64,000 nt of DNA from Phycisphaerales bacterium (GCA_030149165.1 JASBRY010000001.1:62001-126000); one strand, 5' to 3'; positions 26,598 to 35,738 are shown, counted from the stretch's first letter. Notes: a model not told the origin generated them from the sequence alone. A program made the numbers and translations.

Positions 26598-26866
26598 CTA
26601 TCTCTCCACGATGCGAGCGCCCTGATTGAATCGCACAACACAACATATGCGCCGTACAGTATGTTTAAGGAGTTCTACCTATCCACCCATGTTCGGAAAC
26701 TTATGGAGTAAATTGCCTATATTGACATCAAAATTGCGCTATTTGTACGGTTTTTTTTTGGTTTATCCGATAATTCTCGTGACAATCGAACAGAGATCGG
26801 GGAAACTACCAACTTCGAGACGGAAGCACACCCGTCCACCACGACACTGTTTCACAGGAGAATGAA

Positions 26867-27538
26867 ATGAACCGCACAACACTGATCGCATTCACCGCAG
26901 GATCACTCGTCACCGCCGGAGCCGCGCTGATCATCGGCGCCGGCCCTGAGCACAAGCATCATGACGACGATCACAAAATGCATGAGATGCAAGATCACAA
27001 GATGATGGACAAGGAACCATCGGATCACATGGCCGAGATGTCCGCAGAGGAAATGATGGCGGGCATGATGAAACTCTCGACCCCCAACGAGCATCACGCC
27101 GAGCTCATGAGCACCGTTGGGTCGTGGTCTGCGAAGACCAGCTTTGTGATGGATCCCGCCGCGCCACCGATGGAGGGTCCCGCATCAATGACCGTCACTG
27201 AGATGCTCGATGGACGCTACGCGATGTCGCACTTCAAGATGGACTTCATGGGACAACCCTTCGAAGGCTACTCCATCATCGGATATGACAACGCGCACGA
27301 GCAGTACTGCTCCATCTGGATGGATTCCATGTCCACCAAACTCACCTACATGACCGGCAACAAAGACGAAGACGGCAACCTCGTCATGCACGGCATTTCG
27401 ACCACCCCGATGGGTGACAACCCAATGAAAATCGTCACAACCAAGATCGACGAAGATCACTGGACCGACAAGTTCTACGACAAAATGCCCGACGGCACAT
27501 GGTTCAACTCAGGAACCATCCACTACACACGCGACTGA
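26867..27538 (+). CDS. Secreted DUF1579-family protein with His/Met-rich N-terminal segment
   Basis: A 223-residue exported protein. After a signal peptide (GSLVTAGAALIIGA) comes a mature N terminus dominated by His, Met, Asp and Glu (KHHDDDHKMHEMQDHKMMDK), a composition typical of copper- or other metal-binding tails. The remaining 150 residues match DUF1579: VGSWSAKTSFVMDPAAPP, ISTTPMGDN-like strand, EMLDGRYAMSHFKMDFMG and YSIIGYDNAHEQYCSIWMDSM, a lipocalin-like beta-barrel. The metal-rich tail is unusual for the family. An AGGAGAATGAA ribosome-binding site precedes the ATG and a terminator follows. Confidence 0.85.
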   Translation: MNRTTLIAFTAGSLVTAGAALIIGAGPEHKHHDDDHKMHEMQDHKMMDKEPSDHMAEMSAEEMMAGMMKLSTPNEHHAELMSTVGSWSAKTSFVMDPAAPPMEGPASMTVTEMLDGRYAMSHFKMDFMGQPFEGYSIIGYDNAHEQYCSIWMDSMSTKLTYMTGNKDEDGNLVMHGISTTPMGDNPMKIVTTKIDEDHWTDKFYDKMPDGTWFNSGTIHYTRD

Positions 27539-27565
27539 TCATCAAGAACAATCCGTCATCTCTCG

Positions 27566-27588
27566 CCCGCGCTCCGGCGCGGGTTTTT
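27566..27588 (+). terminator. Terminator after DUF1579 protein
   Basis: A 7-bp GC-only stem (CCCGCGC with GCGCGGG) with a TCCG tetraloop followed by five T, 28 bp after the stop codon. Confidence 0.88.
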
Positions 27589-27601
27589 GTATCATCTATA
27601 G

Positions 27602-27901
27602 ATGGATACCCAACGACAGCAGTTCATCTGCTTCCTTGAGCCGACGCGTGCAGGGATGCCCGATGATCCGACTCATGAGGAAGCACAAGCCGCGAGCGAG
27701 CATTTTGCGTACTACCAGCAGCTCCATAAAGAAGGCACACTCATCCTTGCAGGACGCACACAAGAACCACCGCATATCGGGATCATGATCTTTGAAGCTG
27801 AGTCAAAGGCCGCCGCCGAATCCGTCGTCAATCAAGATCCCGCGATCATTGCGCGAGTCTTCAAGGCACGGGTGCAAGCATACAAGATTGCGATCCATTA
27901 A
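27602..27901 (+). CDS. YciI-family protein
   Basis: A 99-residue single YciI/YCII domain: FICFLEPTRAGMPDDPTHEE at the start, a HFAYYQQLHKEGTLILAGR helix-strand with the conserved His and Gly, then IMIFEAESKAAAESVVNQDPAI, whose Asp-Pro is the conserved active-site-like pair of the ferredoxin-like fold. YciI proteins are small dimers of generally unknown activity; some act in chlorohydroquinone dehydrochlorination or as sigma-factor-linked proteins, but nothing here supports a specific role. It sits just after a terminator and its stop overlaps the convergent pfp stop by four bases. Confidence 0.85.
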   Translation: MDTQRQQFICFLEPTRAGMPDDPTHEEAQAASEHFAYYQQLHKEGTLILAGRTQEPPHIGIMIFEAESKAAAESVVNQDPAIIARVFKARVQAYKIAIH

Positions 27902-29154
27902 ATCCGTTCATACAACGGCAGATCCCCAACCAATGGTCGGCAGTAATCGAGGAACTTCTGGCTCACATTGTTGTGACCATCAATAAACTCCGCGGGCATG
28001 TGCTTGGTCTTTGCCGCGACATCGCTGAGTTCGATCCGCTCGTACTTGCACGCATACGGCTGCCCCTCACCGATCGGACTCGTGCGGATGATCGCGACCG
28101 AACCATCGACATCGCCGCTCGTGGCGAGACGCGCCGCGTATCGACCCACACCTCGCGCCTCCTTCATATCCACTGGGGATTGATCCGGGAAACAGCGCTG
28201 GACATATCCAAAGGTGTCCGCGCGGACGCGTGGTGCTTTGCCTCCAACAGGAGTCAGTCGCTCTTTGAGCAGATCAGAAAGACCATCACCAATCGCGCCC
28301 GAACCTGAGAGCTGCACATTGCCGTGCGCGTCGACCTGTCCGTCTTTGATGAGCTGTGCGCCGATCGCGTTGCCGTCTTTATCACTGATGCCTTCGCTCA
28401 CCGCGATGTGCACGCGTTGACGCTTGTCGTACAGCTTCGCGACATCCTCGACAAACTGGTCCATATCGAACGGCACCTCAGGAAGGTAGATCAACTGAGG
28501 ACCGTCGCTCGATGCACCTTCAAACTCGTACCGATCATCACGACGCGCCAGCGCACTGGCGGCGGTCAGGAATCCCGCGTGACGACCCATGATGACATTG
28601 ATCTTGATGCCGGGAAGCGAGATGTTGTCGAGGAAGTCCGCCATGCACGCTTTGGCAACGAATCTCGCCGCGCTCGGGAATCCCGGGGTGTGATCGTTGA
28701 TCATCAGATCATTGTCCACTGTCTTAGGAATATGGAAACAGCGGAGCTCGTACCCCTTCTGGTTCGACAACTCATTGACGATTCGACAGGTATCGCTCGA
28801 GTCGTTCCCTCCGATGTAGAAGAAGTAATGGATGTCATGACGCTGACACGCTTCGAAGATCCGCTCGCAGTACGCCGCGTCTGGTTTGTCGCGTGTTGAT
28901 CCCAATCCGGCGCTGGGGGTCTGCGCGAGCAGCTGTAGTCGATCGTGCGGATAATCCGTGAGGTCATACAGATCGTCGTTGGTCAATCCCGTCACGCCGT
29001 GACGCATGCCGAGGATTTTCTTGATCGGATTCCCCGATGTTCCCGCACCCGCGGCTCGCAGACCCTCGACGACACCAACCAGCGATTGATTGATCACGGC
29101 GGTGGGTCCGCCTGATTGTCCAATGACCGCGTTTCCTGCAACTAAATCTGGCAT
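27898..29154 (-). CDS. pfp: 6-phosphofructokinase, PPi-dependent type
   Basis: A 418-residue phosphofructokinase. The N-terminal loop is AVIGQSGGPTAVINQSL; the phosphoryl-donor motif reads YIGGNDSSDT rather than the ATP-type GGDGT, and the catalytic block is HIPKTVDNDLMIND, where PKTVDND replaces the ATP-type TIDND: both indicate a pyrophosphate-type enzyme. The fructose-6-phosphate contact is VIMGRHAGFL. The enzyme interconverts fructose 6-phosphate and fructose 1,6-bisphosphate reversibly, supporting both glycolysis and gluconeogenesis, and is common in planctomycetes. An AGGAGCTCCG ribosome-binding site lies upstream. Confidence 0.92.
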   Translation of the reverse strand: MPDLVAGNAVIGQSGGPTAVINQSLVGVVEGLRAAGAGTSGNPIKKILGMRHGVTGLTNDDLYDLTDYPHDRLQLLAQTPSAGLGSTRDKPDAAYCERIFEACQRHDIHYFFYIGGNDSSDTCRIVNELSNQKGYELRCFHIPKTVDNDLMINDHTPGFPSAARFVAKACMADFLDNISLPGIKINVIMGRHAGFLTAASALARRDDRYEFEGASSDGPQLIYLPEVPFDMDQFVEDVAKLYDKRQRVHIAVSEGISDKDGNAIGAQLIKDGQVDAHGNVQLSGSGAIGDGLSDLLKERLTPVGGKAPRVRADTFGYVQRCFPDQSPVDMKEARGVGRYAARLATSGDVDGSVAIIRTSPIGEGQPYACKYERIELSDVAAKTKHMPAEFIDGHNNVSQKFLDYCRPLVGDLPLYERI

Positions 29155-29256
29155 TTCGGAGCTCCTCGTGCGATTTCAATCGACCTAGTGGAACAGAACG
29201 GTAGCGGAGCACAAGTTGTAAATCAGAGACCAATTTGGTGAATTTCAGATTTCTCG

Positions 29257-29285
29257 TTGGGTGTCGCGTGGACTTCTCTTATAGT
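29257..29285 (+). promoter_or_regulatory. Candidate sigma-70-type promoter for the PEP-CTERM gene at 29369
   Basis: TTGGGT and TATAGT separated by exactly 17 bp, ending about 83 bp before the start codon. The -10 matches the consensus at five of six positions, the -35 at three. Confidence 0.5.
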
Positions 29286-29368
29286 GTCTGAATGACCAGT
29301 CGCCGAGAGAACGGCTGGTTCGCGTGGACAAGAGAGAAACCCACATACATAGAGAGAAAGAGGAACAC

Positions 29369-30061
29369 ATGCTTATCAATCGCGCTGCTGTTATCGCCGC
29401 ATCCATCACCGCAACCACATCATTCGCTGGAATGCCGATCGATCACGAATCGTCATTCCTCGCATTCGGTGCCGAGATGCCTTTCGGTGACGGCAACATG
29501 AACACCAACTACTCCATCCATCGCGGGATGGACGCGTTCGGAGATCTCGAGATCGGTCTCAAAGCAAAGGAACGATTCGTTGGTGATCTCGCCACCGACG
29601 GCAACGGGCGTTTCTTCGCAAACGCCGGCTCACCTGACAATGACGGGCTCAGCTCGTGGAACATCGATTTCGGATTCGCACTCTCGCGCGACGCGACCCC
29701 TGCGAACTACCACATGACCCTCATGGTCGATTTCGACGCTGGATTCGGCACACAGAGCTGGGTCACCCTCGATATCACCAACGCACTCGCTGCGGCGATG
29801 GTCACCACCCCTGCAGGAGGCGATAGCCAAAACCCAGGATTCAGCTTCTGGGGAGTCAGTGTCCCATTCATCCTCGATGCGAGCGGATACATCCCGTTCG
29901 ATCCAGACGCGACAGGCGAGTACGATGTCAAGATGGTCCTCAAAGAAGCGACCGGCTTGTCACTGCTCGAAACCGCGATCGTTGTTGAAGTGGTCCCAAC
30001 CCCAAGCTCCGCAGCACTGCTGGGACTCGGAGGTCTGATCGCAACGCGTCGCCGTCGATAA
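29369..30061 (+). CDS. Secreted PEP-CTERM-like beta-sandwich protein
   Basis: A 230-residue exported protein. Signal peptide residues 1-19 (ending TSFAGM). The mature domain has alternating strands with aromatic and Asp/Gly turns: AFGDLEIGLKAKERF, GRFFANAGSPDNDG, WNIDFGFALS, ANYHMTLMVDFDAGFGT and FSFWGVSVPFIL, a beta-sandwich pattern. The C terminus reads VPTPSSAALLGLGGLIAT followed by RRRR, the PEP-CTERM-like sorting signal. It may be a surface or matrix component; function unknown. The ATG at 29369 has an AGAGGAAC site upstream; a promoter candidate lies 110 bp upstream and a strong terminator follows. Confidence 0.82.
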   Translation: MLINRAAVIAASITATTSFAGMPIDHESSFLAFGAEMPFGDGNMNTNYSIHRGMDAFGDLEIGLKAKERFVGDLATDGNGRFFANAGSPDNDGLSSWNIDFGFALSRDATPANYHMTLMVDFDAGFGTQSWVTLDITNALAAAMVTTPAGGDSQNPGFSFWGVSVPFILDASGYIPFDPDATGEYDVKMVLKEATGLSLLETAIVVEVVPTPSSAALLGLGGLIATRRRR

Positions 30062-30085
30062 ATCTCCACCAAACCACAACTCATC

Positions 30086-30117
30086 AAAGAAGCCCCTGAT
30101 TCATGGGGCTTCTTTTT
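30086..30117 (+). terminator. Terminator after PEP-CTERM gene
   Basis: An 11-bp stem (AAAGAAGCCCC with GGGGCTTCTTT) with an 8-base loop and a run of six T. Confidence 0.92.
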
Positions 30118-30231
30118 TACATGCAACCCCGATCCATGCGTGCGAATCACAATCGGATCAAGAATCCATTCAGAAATCACGCCACTTTCTCACCACTTCT
30201 CGGTACCATCATCTCCAAGGAGTCTCGATCT

Positions 30232-33200
30232 ATGAAATCTGTCGCATATCTGTGTTCCACCGCCGTGATCCTCGCTGCTGCATCCATCCAACCCCTGTCC
30301 TTCGCGTCTGATCCGCTCGCGCCGCGCCCCAACGGTATGGCGGTCGATCGACCCAACAACCACCTCATCACCGGCGCCACGATCCACCTCTCGCCAACAG
30401 AGGTCTACGACGCGGACACCAACCCCGGCATCCTCATCGAAGACGGCGTCATCGTCGGCGTCTTTGAATCCGTCGACACCATCCGCATCAAACCTGGATA
30501 CCAAGTCCACGATCTCCCAGACACCTACCACATCTACGCCGGTTTCATCGATCCATTTGTCGAAGTAGACACCCAAGCGATCGATCCAAACTCCAGCGGC
30601 AAGCACTGGAACCGATTCGTCACCCCCCAGCGCGACGCGCTCATCGGACCCGGACTCACAAACAAACAAGCCGAGTCGCTCCGCAAGCACGGATTCACCA
30701 CCGCGATGATCGCGCCAGACTCCGGCGTCTTCCGTGGATGGACCGCGACCGTCTCCACCGCCGACCACTTCAACGACCCATCACTCGGACTGCCGCCCGT
30801 CCATCAATCCCACACCGGACAGATGATGGGATACGACCGCACCAACTGGTCCGATGCGGACTACCCAACGAGCCACATGGGCGTGATCTCATTGATGCGC
30901 CAGACCTTCCTCGACGCCGAGCACTACCACAGCTCCAAAGCAACCAATCCATCGTGCCTGTCGCAAGTCACTCCCGACGACACAACCTTCTTCTACGACA
31001 CCAGCACCGAACTCGAAGCGGTGCTCGCAGACAAGATCGCGGCGGAGTTCGATCACGACAACATCGTCATCATCGGATCGGGATCTGAACACCGAAGACT
31101 CGATGCGCTCGTCGAGATGAATCATCCGATCGTCGTCCCGATGACCTTCCCAGAAGAACCAAAAGTTTGGACAATCAACGACGCGGACAATGTCGCGCTC
31201 ACCACACTCCAGCACTGGGAACGCGCTCCAGCAAACGCTCGCTGGCTCCACAACGCGGGACTCAAAGTCGCACTCACCTCCAGCAAGCTCCGCGACGGAG
31301 AGAAGTTCTACGACAACCTCCACGAAGCGATCGAGAAAGGTCTCCCAGCATCCGACGCGCTCGCGATGCTCACCACCAACGCCGCGGAGATCCTCGATCT
31401 CGACAACCAAGGCGAGATCAAAAACGGCTACATCGCCAACCTCGTCGTCGCATCCGACGACCTCTTCGATCCAGAATCCAAAGCACAGATCATCGACACC
31501 TGGATCGACGGACGCAAGCACCACATCAACGACGACAAACCCACCCACTTCGATGGATACTGGGAAATCTCCGTTGTTGGCGCTCCGTTCACTATGTGGA
31601 TCGACATCGAAGGCGACTCGATCACCGCGTACGAAGGTGAGGGCGATGACCTCGCGACCAACAAAGCACGCAAGGTCGAAATCGAAGAGAACGCGATCTC
31701 CTTCATCATCGACGATGATGACGACGGATCGGGTTCCTACATCATGTCAGGAACACTCCTCAAAGACGGCTCCATGCGAGGCACAGGACTCGGCGCCGAT
31801 CAGAATCCATTCAACTGGACCGCAAAGATCACCGACGCGCCCGTCACCATGAACACCTTCCAAGGCACATGGGACGCGACACTCGCCGAACGCTTCAACC
31901 TGACCTTCAAAGTGGGCAAGGACTCCGTCACCATTGTCGAGCATGTCGAAGACGCGGACGACATCACCCAAGAATCCACCACCGCCGAGATCCAAGGCTC
32001 CACACTCGCGTTCACCTTCGAACACGAACCATTCGGGATGCCGGGAACATTCTCGATTGCCCTCTCACCTCCAAGCGATGATGACACGCTCATCGGTATC
32101 GGAACGCGCCCAGACAACGCGCCGTTCCAGCTCACTGCGACCAAAGCCGAAGACGACAATAAAGATGAAGCAACCGAAACACTGCCCGACGCGCCACCCG
32201 CGCCGTTCGGTCCCTACGCACTGAGCGAAATCCCGCCGCAGGACTCCGTGCTCATCACCAACGCGACCATCTGGACGCAGTCCGATCAAGGCATCCTCGA
32301 AGACGCATGGATCATCATCCGCAACGGGAAGATCCACTCGCTCGGAACCGGAGGCTACCCACGCATCGCCGTCGATCACACCATCGACGCGCAAGGCAAG
32401 CACATCACCCCAGGACTCATCGACGCGCACTCACACACCGGACTCTTCCGCTTCGGAGTCAACGAGTCCGGACAAGCCGTGACCTCAGAGTGCCGCATCG
32501 AAGACTCGCTCGATCCCGGATACATCGGTTTCTATCGCGAGCTCGCCGGAGGACTCACCACCTCCCAGCTCCTCCACGGCTCCGCAAACCCCATCGGTGG
32601 TCAATCCAAGACCATCAAACTCCGCTGGGGGATGGACCGCCCCGAGGACATGTACTTCGAAAACGCGAAACCGGGCATCAAGTTCGCGCTGGGAGAAAAC
32701 GTCAAACAATCCAACTGGGGCGACGACAAAACCACCCGCTACCCACAAACACGCATGGGAGTCGAGACCACCATGCGCGACCGCTTCACCAAAGCACGCG
32801 AGTACGCCGAGCGCGGAATGAAAACCGAATCAGGAGACACGGATCTTGAACTCGAAGCCCTCGCCGAGATACTCGCCGGAGAACGCTTGGTCCACTGCCA
32901 CTCATACCGACAAGACGAAATCCTCATGCTCTGCCGCATCGCCGAAGAGTTCGGATTCAAGATCGGCACCTTCCAGCACGGCCTCGAAACCTACAAGGTC
33001 GCCGAGATCGTCAAGGAACACTCCATCGGCGCCTCCATCTTCTCCGATTGGTGGGCATACAAAGTCGAAGTCACCGATGCAATTCCGTACGCCGGTCCAA
33101 TCAACCACGAGGTCGGACTGCTGACTTCATTCAACTCCGACTCCGACGATGTCGCTCGCCGCATGAATGTCGAAGCCGCCAAAGCACTCAAATACGCAAG

Positions 33201-33624
33201 AGCATCCGGCATCGCGATGACCGAGCAAGAAGCCCTCGCGTTCGTCACGACCAACCCCGCGATCCAGCTCGACATCATCGACCGAGTCGGAACGCTCGAG
33301 AAAGGGAAGGACGCTGACATCGTCATCTGGTCCGGATCACCGCTCTCCTCGCTCTCGCGTTGCGAAGCGACCTACATCGACGGCCGCAAGTACTTCTCAG
33401 TCGAAGACGACGCCGCGCATCGCGAAGCGATCAACAACGAACGCACACGACTCACCCAGCACATCCTCACAAAGGATCATGCCGGAAGCAAAAAGAAGGA
33501 CACCAAGAAACACGACCACGATGAACTGATCGATGACCCAGACCACTACGACTTCCACAATGCCGACACGCGAGGCGAATGCGGCTGCAATCAACTCATG
33601 CCCGCGTACCACACGGATTATTGA
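30232..33624 (+). CDS. Large exported two-domain amidohydrolase-family protein
   Basis: A 1130-residue secreted protein with a signal peptide (ending SFASD). Residues about 30-430 form an amidohydrolase/imidazolonepropionase-like domain in which the usual GLID-x-H-x-H is AGFIDPFVEVD: the metal-binding histidines are gone. A middle region (about 440-650) holds two similar beta blocks (YWEISVVGAPFTMWIDIEG; TWDATLAERFNLTFKVG). The C-terminal amidohydrolase domain (about 680-1080) keeps ITPGLIDAHSHTGLFRFG and LVHCHSYR, so this half may be catalytic, followed by AIQLDIIDRVGTLEKGKDADIV. The tail is His/Asp-rich with CGCNQ. It starts an operon with two following genes; an AAGGAG site precedes the ATG. 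Confidence 0.85.
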   Translation: MKSVAYLCSTAVILAAASIQPLSFASDPLAPRPNGMAVDRPNNHLITGATIHLSPTEVYDADTNPGILIEDGVIVGVFESVDTIRIKPGYQVHDLPDTYHIYAGFIDPFVEVDTQAIDPNSSGKHWNRFVTPQRDALIGPGLTNKQAESLRKHGFTTAMIAPDSGVFRGWTATVSTADHFNDPSLGLPPVHQSHTGQMMGYDRTNWSDADYPTSHMGVISLMRQTFLDAEHYHSSKATNPSCLSQVTPDDTTFFYDTSTELEAVLADKIAAEFDHDNIVIIGSGSEHRRLDALVEMNHPIVVPMTFPEEPKVWTINDADNVALTTLQHWERAPANARWLHNAGLKVALTSSKLRDGEKFYDNLHEAIEKGLPASDALAMLTTNAAEILDLDNQGEIKNGYIANLVVASDDLFDPESKAQIIDTWIDGRKHHINDDKPTHFDGYWEISVVGAPFTMWIDIEGDSITAYEGEGDDLATNKARKVEIEENAISFIIDDDDDGSGSYIMSGTLLKDGSMRGTGLGADQNPFNWTAKITDAPVTMNTFQGTWDATLAERFNLTFKVGKDSVTIVEHVEDADDITQESTTAEIQGSTLAFTFEHEPFGMPGTFSIALSPPSDDDTLIGIGTRPDNAPFQLTATKAEDDNKDEATETLPDAPPAPFGPYALSEIPPQDSVLITNATIWTQSDQGILEDAWIIIRNGKIHSLGTGGYPRIAVDHTIDAQGKHITPGLIDAHSHTGLFRFGVNESGQAVTSECRIEDSLDPGYIGFYRELAGGLTTSQLLHGSANPIGGQSKTIKLRWGMDRPEDMYFENAKPGIKFALGENVKQSNWGDDKTTRYPQTRMGVETTMRDRFTKAREYAERGMKTESGDTDLELEALAEILAGERLVHCHSYRQDEILMLCRIAEEFGFKIGTFQHGLETYKVAEIVKEHSIGASIFSDWWAYKVEVTDAIPYAGPINHEVGLLTSFNSDSDDVARRMNVEAAKALKYARASGIAMTEQEALAFVTTNPAIQLDIIDRVGTLEKGKDADIVIWSGSPLSSLSRCEATYIDGRKYFSVEDDAAHREAINNERTRLTQHILTKDHAGSKKKDTKKHDHDELIDDPDHYDFHNADTRGECGCNQLMPAYHTDY

Positions 33625-33633
33625 CTATGAAAG

Positions 33634-33912
33634 ATGGACCGTACTTTGGAGTTCACACACGATAACAGATTCGAATTTTGGGCACATACAGAAAAAATGT
33701 TCTCGGATTTATTCGTAGAAGTCTCTGAGAATATTCCAGCTGATCATCTAAATGGCATCAAACAACTAATCGACCACAACGAACACGGAATCGCGCTTGA
33801 AGAATTCGAATTTATGATTCAAGAAGAGAATCACGAGTTATCTACAAGAGCATTACAGATTATCAGCTTACTCAAAGACCACATGAATTTCAGAACAGAC
33901 AAACAAGGATAG
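33634..33912 (+). CDS. Small AT-rich protein resembling MafI-type immunity proteins
   Basis: A 92-residue cytosolic-looking, acidic helical protein. The central segment IKQLIDHNEHGIALEEFEFMIQEE fits the MafI-family immunity pattern (a helix, a D/E-H-x-E-x-G-x-A-x-E turn and a second helix), followed by LSTRALQIISLLKDHM. MafI proteins protect against polymorphic Maf/CDI-type toxins. No toxin gene is adjacent: the gene is squeezed 9 bp after one amidohydrolase gene and 28 bp before another. Its AT content is far above both neighbours, which argues for insertion by transfer. The family call is tentative. Confidence 0.5.
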   Translation: MDRTLEFTHDNRFEFWAHTEKMFSDLFVEVSENIPADHLNGIKQLIDHNEHGIALEEFEFMIQEENHELSTRALQIISLLKDHMNFRTDKQG

Positions 33913-33940
33913 AAACCACAACGACGGAATGGGATATGCA

Positions 33941-35206
33941 ATGAAACTGATCAAACCAATCATCGTCGCCTCGCTCGCTCTGCTGACAACCTCAGCAACC
34001 GCTCAGGACCTCACGCCCACAGCTCCCGAGCAAGAACACCCGATCTTCCTCGTCGGCGCCACCGCACACACCATCACCGGCGGCACCATCGAGAACGCGC
34101 TCGTCACGATGAATGAAGGGAAGATCGGCATGGTCGGGAAAGCCGACGAACTCATGCCCATCCTCTCAGTCTCTCCTGACACACAGATCATCGATCTCTC
34201 AGGGATGCACATCTACCCAGGACTCATCGACTCCGTCACTCGCTTGGGACTCATCGAAACTTCCGCCGTGCGCGCGACGCTCGATCACAACGAGGTCGGA
34301 TCCATGACACCAGAGGTCCGCGCCTATGTCGCCGTGAACCCAGACTCCGTCGTCATCCCCACCGCCCGAACCAACGGCGTGCTCACCGTCGGCGTCTTCC
34401 CCTCCGGCGGCGCCATCCCAGGACGCGCCTCGATCATCACAACAGACGGTTGGACCACCGAAGACCTCGCGCTCGATCGCGACGCCGGACTCATCATCAC
34501 ACTCCGCGACAACAACCTCGATGAACTCAACGAGATCTTCGATCAAGCCGTCGCGTACAACCAAGCACACGACGAAGTCGATCAACGACTCGAAGCAATC
34601 ACCACAGTCCTAGAAGGCGAGAATCAAAACCCAGTCTTCATGAACGCCAACACCTTCGATCAGATCACCAGCTCAATCAACTGGGCCATCGATCGAAACC
34701 TCAAACCAATCATCGTGGGGGGTCGCGACGCGTACCTGTGCACCGATCTCCTCGTCTCCACCAACACTCCCGTCATCATCGGAGGCACCTACACCTTCCC
34801 CAAACGCGCCGACGCGCCCTACGACGCGCAGTACACACTCCCACAGAAACTCGATGAAGCCGGAGTCCGCTGGACCATCACCATGGCGTCACGCTTCGCA
34901 CACGAACGCAACCTCCCAGACGCCACCGCTATCGCCGTCGCCCACGGGCTCGATCACGACAAAGCCCTCCGCGCCATCACCCTCAGCGCCGCTGAGATCC
35001 TTGGCGTCGATGAGCACATCGGATCCATCGAGAAAGGCAAGCACGCCACACTCATCGTCACTGATGGAGATATCCTCGAAACCACCAGCGTCGTCCACCA
35101 CGCCTTCATCGAAGGCAAAGCGATCGATCTGACCAACAAGCAAACCGAACTCCGCGACATCTATCGCGAGAAGTACCGCCAACTCGGACTCATCGAAGAA
35201 GACTAA
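33941..35206 (+). CDS. Exported amidohydrolase-family protein without the HxH metal motif
   Basis: A 421-residue secreted protein (signal peptide ending TSATAQD). It has the amidohydrolase composite-domain strand IFLVGATAHTITGGTIENALV and the stretch IDLSGMHIYPGLIDSVTRLGL, where a normal member has GLIDxHxH; here both histidines are replaced. Later strands (FMNANTFDQITSSI, PIIVGGRDAYLC, PVIIGGTYTFP) follow the TIM-barrel order, and the C terminus has the family-typical LGVDEHIGSIEKGKHATLIVTDGD. It is probably non-catalytic and paralogous to the N-terminal half of the gene at 30232, possibly forming a complex with it. It ends one base before the convergent lipoprotein gene. Confidence 0.85.
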   Translation: MKLIKPIIVASLALLTTSATAQDLTPTAPEQEHPIFLVGATAHTITGGTIENALVTMNEGKIGMVGKADELMPILSVSPDTQIIDLSGMHIYPGLIDSVTRLGLIETSAVRATLDHNEVGSMTPEVRAYVAVNPDSVVIPTARTNGVLTVGVFPSGGAIPGRASIITTDGWTTEDLALDRDAGLIITLRDNNLDELNEIFDQAVAYNQAHDEVDQRLEAITTVLEGENQNPVFMNANTFDQITSSINWAIDRNLKPIIVGGRDAYLCTDLLVSTNTPVIIGGTYTFPKRADAPYDAQYTLPQKLDEAGVRWTITMASRFAHERNLPDATAIAVAHGLDHDKALRAITLSAAEILGVDEHIGSIEKGKHATLIVTDGDILETTSVVHHAFIEGKAIDLTNKQTELRDIYREKYRQLGLIEED

Positions 35207-35207
35207 G

Positions 35208-35738
35208 TTACTCGTCCGGCACCGCGACACTCAGCACTTCAAAGTCATCTTGAAGCGTTTTGATCGTGCCATCAGTGCGCGCTGTATGGAAGGTCAGACG
35301 CATGCGTCCGCGCCCCTCGCTCTCAAACCAATCTGGGAGTCCTGTGAGCACGAATCTGTAGGTCCGCGTCACTGAATCAAAGTACGAAACATTGGTCGCC
35401 AGATCGCGCAGATCGATATCCCACTTCACGCCGCTCTCACCAATCGTGGTCGCGCCGGATTTGCGGAACCGGATCGTCACGCGCCCAACACCTTTGATCG
35501 TGTCACCCCAACCGTCACGGATCTCCATGTGCACGATGAGCCGCTCCTGCTCACCAACCACCTCCGCGTGCGTCAGCGGATGGATCCGCATCTCCGTCGG
35601 CGCGAAAGGTCCAGGGACCCACATCCCATCCTCAGCGCGCGTCACCTCTTCACGGATGTTCACGCCTTGATAGCACCCAGACAGCGCCAGCAATCCCAGC
35701 AATCCCGCGCCAATACCAGTTCGACCGATCTTCCGCAT
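35208..35738 (-). CDS. Hypothetical lipoprotein downstream of the capsid cassette
   Basis: A 176-residue lipoprotein: signal peptide with lipobox LLALSGCYQG. The mature part is a beta-sandwich-like domain (AEVVGEQERLIVHMEIRD, VGRVTIRFRKSG, YFDSVTRTYRFVLTGLP, GRMRLTFHTARTDG). No family recognised. It starts eight bases after the stop of the holin-like gene on the same strand and could therefore be the last gene of the capsid operon, or a chromosomal gene that happens to be read through. An outer-membrane lipoprotein next to a holin-like gene recalls a lysis module, but the size is larger than a typical o-spanin. Confidence 0.6.
   Translation of the reverse strand: MRKIGRTGIGAGLLGLLALSGCYQGVNIREEVTRAEDGMWVPGPFAPTEMRIHPLTHAEVVGEQERLIVHMEIRDGWGDTIKGVGRVTIRFRKSGATTIGESGVKWDIDLRDLATNVSYFDSVTRTYRFVLTGLPDWFESEGRGRMRLTFHTARTDGTIKTLQDDFEVLSVAVPDE

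Noticed and set aside
26722..26750. TTGACA at 26722-26727 upstream of the DUF1579 gene as a promoter
   Set aside because: At 16-18 bp downstream the sequence is GTACGG-like, with no acceptable -10.
27602..27901. YciI-family gene as part of an operon with the DUF1579 gene
   Set aside because: A strong terminator separates them at 27566-27588, and only about 13 bp lie between it and the start.
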